Origin: Pedococcus sp. | GTDB taxonomy: Bacteria > Actinomycetota > Actinomycetes > Actinomycetales > Dermatophilaceae | Length of the DNA stretch: 7,317 nucleotides | NCBI GenBank assembly: GCA_025936615.1 | Contig: JAICSZ010000106.1 | Coordinates: forward strand, 1-7,317 | Direction: 5' to 3' | Notes under the pieces: generated by a model | Told to the model about the DNA's origin: nothing | Seen by the model: only the letters and a program-made list of their open reading frames with translations | Databases searched by the model: none | Shown: one piece after another, positions 1-6,103 of the stretch | Layout of the letters: the number at the start of each line of letters is the position of its first letter | Numbering within the stretch: the stretch's first letter is position 1 | Program-made: the position numbers and the translations under genes

Positions 1-527
1 AGCGCCGTGAAGGCTGCCGCAGCCCTGCTGGCGACCGACGCGTTGACGACGATGGTGCCGCGCGAACGCTTGCCGTCGAAGCCCCAGAAGTTGACCCGGA
101 CCTGCCGTAGCTGGGAGCGCCCGACCGGGCACCCCGTGGTCCAGGAGTACCCCACCATCCCGTTCCACAGCGCGTCGGGCAAGGGGCTGATGCCGGCGTT
201 GGCGCCGGGCCCGCTCGCCGCCTCGTTGTCGGGGAAGCGCACCGCGGGCTGCGGACCCCGGGCCGGCACGGGCGCCAGGCGGTCCTCACCCCGGGCCTGG
301 GTCCGCGGGGCCACGGCGGTATGCCGCGTGCTCGCGGTCGGCTTCGGAGTCGCCTTCGTCGGTGGCAGGGTCGTGGTCGTGCTGCTGGCCGAGGCGCTGG
401 AGGCGGTGCTCGCGGGCGAGCCGTAGCGGGAGGTGGTCGCTGCCGACTGGCCGCCCTCCTGGCCGGAACACCCCGCGAAGGCGAGGGCGGGGCCCAGGAG
501 GCACGCGGCATACCGGGTCGTGCGCAT
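1..527 (-). CDS. M15-type peptidase lipoprotein (VanY-like), N-terminal part, runs off left edge
   Basis: This open frame starts at ATG 527-525 and is uninterrupted for 175 codons to the window edge. Residues 1-20 are a lipoprotein signal with a lipobox LAFAGC, so Cys20 would be lipidated and the protein anchored outside the membrane. Residues 21-80 are a Ser/Thr/Pro/Ala-rich low-complexity linker typical of cell-wall-spanning lipoproteins. The folded part begins near residue 115 with WNGMVGYSWTTGCPV and RVNFWGFDGK. From memory this matches the start of actinobacterial peptidase M15 domains (D-Ala-D-Ala carboxypeptidase/VanY type), where a 'GCPV...V..WGFDG..RG.LVVN' block precedes the zinc ligands. 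The zinc-binding SxHxxGxAxD and ExxHxD motifs would lie off the window, so catalysis cannot be confirmed. The gene follows the LytR_C gene by 66 bases on the same strand, suggesting a cell-envelope function. GTG 534-532 opens a different frame and lacks the lipobox, so ATG 527 is preferred. Confidence 0.72.
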   Translation of the reverse strand, partial: MRTTRYAACLLGPALAFAGCSGQEGGQSAATTSRYGSPASTASSASASSTTTTLPPTKATPKPTASTRHTAVAPRTQARGEDRLAPVPARGPQPAVRFPDNEAASGPGANAGISPLPDALWNGMVGYSWTTGCPVGRSQLRQVRVNFWGFDGKRSRGTIVVNASVASRAAAAFTA

Positions 528-558
528 GGGACACCCACTGTGCCCCGGATGGTGCGCA

Positions 559-589
559 CGGGCCAAACCGGCCCGGGGCGCGGACGCCC
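559..589 (-). terminator. possible GC hairpin pair after the LytR_C gene
   Basis: Just after the LytR_C stop, two abutting inverted repeats are visible: GGGCG (576-580) with CGCCC (585-589) around a 4-base loop, and CGGGCC (559-564) with GGCCCG (570-575) around a 5-base loop. There is no T tract after either on the minus strand, so this is at best a U-less actinobacterial-type terminator or attenuator. In GC-rich DNA such stems also arise by chance. Confidence 0.3.
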
Positions 590-593
590 GCGG

Positions 594-1457
594 TCAGTCG
601 CTGCAGGGGCGGGCGACCGTGGGGGTCTCCTGGGTCGGCCTCGGCGGCAGCGGCGGCACCTGCGACAACGGCGCCAGGTCGGTGAAGGCGTTGCCGATGA
701 CCAGGTCGACCGACGCACCGGCGCGGTTGTCGCGGACCAGCTGTGCGTCCGGCACGTGCCCCTTGAGCAGGGCCGCGGCGAGGTCGCCCTGCTCGCCGTA
801 GCGGATGATGGCAGTGCCCATCTGCATCGTGCGCAGCGGGTCGTTGGCGACGTCCTTGACCTTGAAGCCCCGGGCCTTCACCGCGTCAGCGACGGTCTTG
901 GCCAGGCCGGTCTTGTAGGTGGTGTTGTAGACGTTGACGGTGACCTCGCTCGGGATCGGCTTGAGCCTGGGCGGGATCGCGACGAGCTTGTCGCCGGCGT
1001 AGCCCAGCCCCACGACGACGTCGACCGACGTGCTGCCACGGCTGTCCTGGAACAGCTTCGAGCCGGTGATCTGGGACTGGACGAGGAGCGCCTGGTCGAG
1101 GCCCTTGGGGCCGTAGTGGATGACGGCGCTCGGCGTCACGTACCAGGAGTCGGGGGCGTTGCTGATGCCGCCGATCGTGAACTTGCGCTTGGCCAGACCT
1201 GCTGCGACCTCGGAGGCGACGCCGTCCTTGCCGGTCGCGTTCATGACGTTGACGGTGAACGAGCCACGCGCCGGCGCCGGGACGACGGTCGGCTGGCACG
1301 CCGGCTGGGGTGGTGCGGGCGTCATGAGGCCGCTGGAGTACGCAGCCGTGATGCTGGCCGCGCCCAGGATGACGCCGGGGATCGTGACGAAGAGCAGGGC
1401 TTGGCGCAGCCGGTGCCTGCGCCAGACCTGTGGTGCGCTGAGGTCCTCGTCCTTCAC
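594..1457 (-). CDS. membrane-anchored protein with two tandem LytR_C domains
   Basis: The protein has 287 residues. A short basic cytoplasmic N-terminus (about 1-19, with RRHRLR) precedes one hydrophobic segment (about 20-42) and a Pro-rich linker (45-65). The rest should be extracytoplasmic. Two homologous domains follow at about 66-151 and 171-256. They align with each other: VNVMNATGKDGVASEVA against VNVYNTTYKTGLAKTVA, AVIHYGPKG against AIIRYGEQG, and SVDVVVG against SVDLVIG. This pattern is the LytR_C (LytR C-terminal) domain, found at the end of LytR-CpsA-Psr ligases and as stand-alone envelope proteins in actinobacteria. There is no LCP catalytic domain, so it is not itself a ligase; a scaffolding or envelope-integrity role is inference. 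The C-terminus is a Pro-rich tail. The GTG start is supported by AGGGGGC about 5 bases upstream. The M15-type lipoprotein gene lies immediately downstream. Confidence 0.85.
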   Translation of the reverse strand: MKDEDLSAPQVWRRHRLRQALLFVTIPGVILGAASITAAYSSGLMTPAPPQPACQPTVVPAPARGSFTVNVMNATGKDGVASEVAAGLAKRKFTIGGISNAPDSWYVTPSAVIHYGPKGLDQALLVQSQITGSKLFQDSRGSTSVDVVVGLGYAGDKLVAIPPRLKPIPSEVTVNVYNTTYKTGLAKTVADAVKARGFKVKDVANDPLRTMQMGTAIIRYGEQGDLAAALLKGHVPDAQLVRDNRAGASVDLVIGNAFTDLAPLSQVPPLPPRPTQETPTVARPCSD

Positions 1458-1500
1458 TGCTGCCCCCTGTGGCTCGGTGCCGTTCGCCCGGCGCTGCTTC

Positions 1501-1535
1501 TGACCACAATGGTCACACCAGCCACAGTGGTAACA
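1501..1535. promoter_or_regulatory. palindrome plus 18-base-period direct repeat between divergent genes
   Basis: The 154-base gap between the divergent LytR_C and lipoprotein genes contains a perfect inverted repeat TGACCA-CAA-TGGTCA at 1501-1515. CCACAATGGTCACA (1504-1517) is also repeated as CCACAGTGGTAACA (1522-1535) with 12 of 14 bases identical and 18 bases start to start. The second copy keeps a CCACAGTGG core palindrome. Two similar dyad sites on nearly the same helix face, in the shared promoter region, suggest a dimeric regulator controlling one or both genes. No convincing -35/-10 pair was identified here and I do not recognise the regulator. Confidence 0.45.
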
Positions 1536-1611
1536 CCGCGCGCGACACGCCGCGCTGTCGCTTCGTCACCCAGCCGTGACCCTGGCGGGGCGTCGGGCAG
1601 GATGGGCCGCC

Positions 1612-2094
1612 ATGACCTCGTGCCGGACGATGCCGGCCGGCACGCGTGCCGGCGCTGTTGCCGGCATCCTCGCGGCCACGCTCGTGGTGGGTGCCTGCGG
1701 TGGGCAGGACGGCGTCGACGGCGAGGTCCGCTCGACCACCAGCGGCAAGGACCACGCCCTCGCAGGCGACTGGGTGGCGGTGCTGGACGAGGACTCGGCA
1801 CGGGCCTGGTGGGGCCTGAGCGGGATGGACCCGCCCTCGGCTGCGGAGCTGGCCTACCTCGACAACCCGGTGCGCCATGACGACGTCGCGCAGGCCGGAG
1901 GCTCGTTGCTCGAGGTGGACCAGGACGGCAAGTTCCGCCTCGAGGTCAGCGGCGTGCGCATCGTCTGCCGCGTGGTCGCGCTGGCGCAGGTGGACCGGAT
2001 CGCCGGCTGCGCCCGCGTCGACCTGCCCACCGACGGCACGCTGCGCCTGACCGCGACCAAGGACGGCCTCACGGCCAAGGTCGACCACGGCTGA
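1612..2094 (+). CDS. small secreted lipoprotein of unknown function
   Basis: The protein has 160 residues from ATG 1612, which is preceded by AGGA at 1600-1603. An in-frame GTG at 1576 would add 12 residues ahead of the signal peptide without a better ribosome binding site, so it is less likely. Residues 1-29 form a signal peptide (charged start, hydrophobic 15-27) ending in a lipobox VVGAC with Cys29 as the lipidation site. The mature part contains GDWVAVLDED, a Trp-Trp pair (67-68), and alternating hydrophobic strands such as KFRLEVSGVRIVCRVV and GTLRLTATKDGLTAKV, which suggests a small beta-rich fold. Cys119 and Cys133 are the only cysteines in the mature domain and could form a disulfide. 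I do not recognise the family. It is divergent from the LytR_C gene and convergent with asd, with only 3 bases between the stop codons. Confidence 0.75.
   Translation: MTSCRTMPAGTRAGAVAGILAATLVVGACGGQDGVDGEVRSTTSGKDHALAGDWVAVLDEDSARAWWGLSGMDPPSAAELAYLDNPVRHDDVAQAGGSLLEVDQDGKFRLEVSGVRIVCRVVALAQVDRIAGCARVDLPTDGTLRLTATKDGLTAKVDHG
1619..1668 (+). repeat. nested inverted repeats in the lipoprotein signal-peptide codons
   Basis: GCCGGCACG/CGTGCCGGC forms a perfect 18-base palindrome at 1636-1653. It is enclosed by GATGCCGGC (1629-1637) and GCCGGCATC (1660-1668). A further CGTGCCGG at 1619-1626 can pair with CCGGCACG at 1637-1644. The arms are mutually exclusive, so the mRNA could fold in alternative ways just after the start codon. 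It lies inside coding sequence for an Ala/Gly-rich signal peptide, so part of the repetition may be codon bias. Confidence 0.4.
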
Positions 2095-2097
2095 CGG

Positions 2098-3189
2098 TCA
2101 GGGGACGGTGACGAGGTCCTTGGCGACGAGCTCGGCCACCTGCACCATGTTGAGGGCCGCGCCCTTGCGCAGGTTGTCGCCGCAGATGAAGAAGTCGAGC
2201 GTGTTCGGGAAGTCCAGCGCCTGGCGGAGCCGTCCGGCGAAGCGCGGGTCGCTGCCGACCGCGTCCGTCGGGGTCGGGAACTCCAGGCTCTCGGGGTCGT
2301 CGAGGACCACGACGGCCGGCGCCTCGACGAGGGCCTGACGCGCGTCGTCGAGGTCGATGCGGCGCGCGAAGGTCGCGTGCACGGACACCGAGTGGCTGGT
2401 GAGGACCGGGACCCGCACACAGGTGGCCGACACCTTGAGCCCGGGTAGTCCGAGCACCTTGCGGGTCTCGTCGCGGATCTTGAGCTCCTCGCTGGTCCAG
2501 CCGCCACCCGCGGGCTCTCCGATCCACGGGATCACGTTGAGCGCCAAGGGCGCCGGGAACGGGGATGCCTCCCCGAGCTCGCCCTCGATGAGCCGGCGCA
2601 CGTCGCCGGCCTGGTGCCCGAGCTCACGGTGCCCGGCGACGACCTCGAGCTCGTCGTTGAGACGGGCCATGCCGACCCGTCCGGCGCCCGAGGCCGCCTG
2701 GTAGGAGGCCACCACGAGCTCGGTGAGCTCCCATCCGGCGTGGAGCACGCCCAGGGCGTCGATCATCGTCAGGGTCGTCGCGCTGGGGTTGGCGATGATG
2801 CCCTTGGGTCGGTGGTGGATCGCAGCCGGGTTCACCTCGGGCACGACCAGTGGCACGTCCGGGTCGTTGCGCAGCGCCGAGCTGTTGTCGATGACGACCG
2901 CACCGCGGGCCGCCGCAACCGGCGCCCACTCGGCGGCGACCTCCGGCGGCAGGTCCACCAGCGCGATGTCGACGCCGTCGAAGAACTCCGCCGTCAACGC
3001 CTGCACCACAAGCTCACGGCCGCACACGACGATCTGCGAGCCGACGTCCTCGGGGGCTGCAGCGGCCCTGACCTCGCCCCAGATGTCGGCTCGCATCCCG
3101 AGCACCTGCTGGGTCACCGAGCCCACGGCGCCGGTGGCGCCGACGAGGGCGAGCGTCGGCCGCGTGCCCCGCGACACGAGCGAGGTCAC
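2098..3189 (-). CDS. asd: aspartate-semialdehyde dehydrogenase homologue lacking the catalytic cysteine
   Basis: The protein has 363 residues, full length for the actinobacterial family. In active members it reduces aspartyl-4-phosphate to aspartate semialdehyde with NADPH, the second step toward lysine/diaminopimelate, threonine and methionine. The NADP loop GATGAVG (18-24), the phosphate-binding SSALR (Arg107), DVPLVVPEVNP, SYQAASGAG (Gln164), ELKIRDETRKVLG, VRVPVLTSHS (Arg259, His266) and the C-terminal CGDNLRKGAALN are all present. The nucleophile motif is not: family NPNCTT reads NPSATT here, with Ser136 (codon 2784-2782) for Asn and Ala137 (codon 2781-2779) for the catalytic Cys. AAC TGC to AGC GCG differs at four bases, so a single read error cannot explain it. 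The frame is otherwise free of stops. The GTG start overlaps the ask stop (GTGA), so translation is coupled. It is either an inactive paralogue or relic, or a protein with a changed role. Family assignment is secure; enzymatic activity is doubtful. Confidence 0.93.
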   Translation of the reverse strand: MTSLVSRGTRPTLALVGATGAVGSVTQQVLGMRADIWGEVRAAAAPEDVGSQIVVCGRELVVQALTAEFFDGVDIALVDLPPEVAAEWAPVAAARGAVVIDNSSALRNDPDVPLVVPEVNPAAIHHRPKGIIANPSATTLTMIDALGVLHAGWELTELVVASYQAASGAGRVGMARLNDELEVVAGHRELGHQAGDVRRLIEGELGEASPFPAPLALNVIPWIGEPAGGGWTSEELKIRDETRKVLGLPGLKVSATCVRVPVLTSHSVSVHATFARRIDLDDARQALVEAPAVVVLDDPESLEFPTPTDAVGSDPRFAGRLRQALDFPNTLDFFICGDNLRKGAALNMVQVAELVAKDLVTVP

Positions 3190-3707
3190 CGGCCGGTGCC
3201 CCCGTAGACCACGGCCTCACCATCCGCGGAGTCCAGCCCGAAGGCGGTGTGCACCGCGCGCACCGCGTCGTCGAGGACGTCGGAGCGGGTGACGACGGAG
3301 ATGCGGATCTCGGAGGTCGAGATCATCTCGATGTTGACCCCCGAGTCTGCGAGCGCCTTGAAGAAGGTGGCCGAGACGCCCGGGTGCGAGCGCATCCCGG
3401 CGCCGACGAGGGAGAGCTTGCCGATCTGGTCGTCGTACTGGATCGAGGCGAACCCCACGGAGTCCTGGACCGTGCGCAGGGCCTCCACGCCGGTGCGACC
3501 GTCGGTCTTGGGGAGCGTGAAGGAGATGTCGGTGAGTCCGGTGTCGGTGGCGGAGACGTTCTGGACGATCATGTCGATGTTGATCGCCGCGTCGGCGCAG
3601 GTCTGGAAGATCGCGGCCGCCATGCCGGGGTGGTCCGGCACACCCACGACGGTGATCTTGGCCTCGCTGCGGTCGTGGGCCACGCCGGCGATGATGGGGG
3701 CTTCCAC
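3186..3707 (-). CDS. aspartokinase regulatory beta subunit (internal start), intact
   Basis: Actinobacterial lysC/ask genes of the Corynebacterium type encode alpha and, from an internal in-frame start, a beta subunit made of the regulatory ACT domains (alpha2beta2 enzyme). Here GTG 3707-3705 begins MEAPIIAGVAHDRSEAKITV, which corresponds to the C. glutamicum beta start MEEAVLTGVATDKSEAKVTV. The product would be 173 residues against 172. It contains both ACT domains: SEAKITVVGVPDHPGMAAAIF...INIDMIVQNVS, and KLSLVGAGMRSHPGVSATFF...NIEMISTSEIRISVV. The start is preceded by the best ribosome binding site in the window. It lies downstream of the alpha frameshift, so it remains expressible and carries translation into asd through the GTGA overlap. 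Without a working alpha subunit its classical job, lysine/threonine feedback regulation, has no partner within this locus. Confidence 0.75.
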   Translation of the reverse strand: MEAPIIAGVAHDRSEAKITVVGVPDHPGMAAAIFQTCADAAINIDMIVQNVSATDTGLTDISFTLPKTDGRTGVEALRTVQDSVGFASIQYDDQIGKLSLVGAGMRSHPGVSATFFKALADSGVNIEMISTSEIRISVVTRSDVLDDAVRAVHTAFGLDSADGEAVVYGGTGR

Positions 3708-3720
3708 GGGGTCTCCTTCT
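3708..3720 (-). promoter_or_regulatory. strong internal ribosome binding site for the aspartokinase beta subunit
   Basis: On the minus strand AGAAGGAGACCCC precedes GTG 3707. AAGGAG is a near-complete anti-Shine-Dalgarno match with a 5-base spacer, and it sits inside the ask coding sequence. Its strength and its match to the known beta start of C. glutamicum LysC support real internal initiation. Confidence 0.75.
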
Positions 3721-3919
3721 GCTGGCTGGTCCGTGACGATCGTGCCCTCCTTCGCTGAGAAGGAGCTGCGGACGTGGATCGGGATGTCGAACCGCCGGGC
3801 GTACTCCACGCTGCGCAGGTGCAGCACCTTGGACCCGGAAGCGGCGAGCTCGAGCATCTCCTCACCCGAGATCCGCGGGATCTTGCGCGCGGCGGGCACG
3901 ATCCTCGGGTCGGCGGTGA

Positions 3920-3950
<31 letters not shown>

Positions 3951-4478
3951 CGCGGCGGCGTGCAGGGCGGCCGCGAGGGCCGCCGCGCCCCAGGGTGGTG
4001 ATCTCCTTGGTGTCGCCGCTGACGCCCTGGAACCCGGCCACGATGACGATGTGCCCCTTCTCGAGGGCGTCGGTGACCCGCCCCGGCGTCACGTCGATGA
4101 TGCGGGCCTTGCCGTGGGTCGCGTCGGTGATCACGCCGGCCTGGCTGCCGGTGAAGCTGCGCACGGAGTAGCCGAGGTCGGCGATGGCCATGGCCACCAG
4201 CGCCATCGAGATCCGCTCGCCGGCCGTGAGCAGCATGTCCATCTCGCGGGGCGGTGGTTGCGGGCTGACGTCGTTGGCGAGGTCGTGCAGCTCGTCGGTG
4301 GTGTCGCCCATCGCTGACACGGCGACGCAGACGTCGTTGCCGGCCTTCTTCGCCTCGATGATCCGTCGAGCGACCCTCTTGATGGCGGCCGCGTCGGCGA
4401 GCGAGGAGCCGCCGTACTTCTGGACGACGATCGGCACGGTGGGACTCCCGGACGTGGTGCGGTGGGTGCGGCCGCGTC

Positions 4479-4484
4479 AGTTTA
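4479..4484 (-). promoter_or_regulatory. candidate -10 box for the ask-asd operon
   Basis: On the minus strand the sequence GGATAAACTGAC contains TAAACT (4484-4479), fitting TANNNT. Transcription would start near 4472 and leave a leader of about 35 bases before the GGGAG ribosome binding site of ask. No good -35 box is present at 16-18 bases, so this is tentative. It is the most AT-rich point of the 143-base gap between ask and the divergent regulator gene. Confidence 0.3.
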
Positions 4485-4544
4485 TCCGGGGCCCGAGGGG
4501 CGAGACGCACCAGCCGTATGCCGGACGGTCGCCCGGCCTTCCCC

Positions 4545-4573
4545 TTGCGTCCGACTGAACGCGCGTTTAGCAT
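4545..4573 (+). promoter_or_regulatory. promoter of the TetR-ABC operon, probably leaderless
   Basis: TTGCGT (4545-4550) and TAGCAT (4568-4573) are separated by exactly 17 bases. The start point expected 7-8 bases after the -10 box falls at or next to ATG 4581. No ribosome binding site precedes this ATG or the in-frame ATG at 4572. Together these fit a leaderless mRNA beginning at the initiation codon, which is common in actinobacteria. Confidence 0.55.
4555..4570. promoter_or_regulatory. probable TetR operator overlapping the promoter spacer
   Basis: CTGAACGCGCGTTTAG is a 16-base inverted repeat with seven of eight base pairs symmetric. Its layout (TGAACG/CGTTTA arms around the centre) is typical of TetR/AcrR-family operators. 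It lies between the -35 and -10 boxes of the regulator's own promoter, so bound protein should block RNA polymerase, giving autoregulation of the whole export operon. A second small dyad, GCATG-CTGAA-CATGC (4570-4584), adjoins it and spans the start codon. Confidence 0.6.
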
Positions 4574-4580
4574 GCTGAAC

Positions 4581-5203
4581 ATGCGATCAGCCGACCAGCC
4601 GGACCTCACCGCCCGGGCCAGCATCCGCAACGCCGCGCTGCGGCTGTTCGCCGACCGCGGACCCGATGCCGTCACCGTGCGACAGATCGCCTCCGCGGCC
4701 AAGGTCTCCCCAGGCCTGGTGCTCCACCACTTCGGCAGCAAGGCCGGGCTGCGACAGGCCGTCGACGAGTACGTGGCGGGCACCTTCGACGAGATCCTCG
4801 AGGTCGGCGGCCGTGACGAGGTGCTCGCCTCGATGACCAGCGGTGACAGCGCCTCGCTCTCGGCAGCGTTCGCCCAGGTCTTCCCGGCCGACTCGCCGCT
4901 GCCGGCGTACCTGCGTCGCCTGCTCGTGTCCGGCGACCCCGCTGGGTCGGCGCTGTTCGGCCGCTGGCTGGAGGGCTCACGACAGCTGATGGCCACCCTC
5001 GACGCACAGGGCCTGGCCAGGCCGAGCAGGGACCCCGACGTCCGCGCGGCATTCCTGCTCGCCAACGACCTCGCGGTCGTGCTCCTGCGCGACCGCATCC
5101 ACGAGGCGCTCGGCTTCGACCCGCTGGACCCGGAGGGGGTCCAGCGGTGGGGGGCCGAGGTGACCTCCGTCTATGCACGAGGAGTCTGGATGGGAGAAGA
5201 ACA

Positions 5204-5207
<4 letters not shown>
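4581..5207 (+). CDS. TetR/AcrR-family transcriptional repressor of the export operon
   Basis: The protein has 208 residues from ATG 4581. The N-terminal DNA-binding domain (about residues 10-60) reads ASIRNAALRLFADRGPDAVTVRQIASAA and then VSPGLVLHHFGSK, the classic TetR helix-turn-helix with the recognition helix near 42-52. The C-terminal part is a helical ligand-binding domain with no recognisable ligand signature. A longer frame exists from ATG 4518, but the promoter and operator would then lie inside the gene. ATG 4572 overlaps the -10 box, so 4581 is chosen. The stop codon overlaps the GTG of the ABC ATPase gene (GTGA), so they are co-transcribed. By family habit it represses its own operon until the transported compound binds; the ligand cannot be inferred. 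Confidence 0.88.

Positions 5208-6099
<892 letters not shown>

Positions 6100-6103
<4 letters not shown>

Noticed and set aside
7..426. Plus-strand open frame of 139 codons at the left edge
   Set aside because: It is the complement of the M15-type lipoprotein gene, whose minus-strand frame has a lipobox, a linker and family motifs.
286..534. Minus-strand 82-codon frame starting GTG 534
   Set aside because: It is out of frame with the lipoprotein, rich in Arg/Pro/His, and has no signal or domain.
321..1880. Long plus-strand open frame of 519 codons
   Set aside because: It is antisense to the LytR_C gene, crosses two clear gene boundaries, and has an Arg/Gly-rich composition typical of GC-rich shadow frames.
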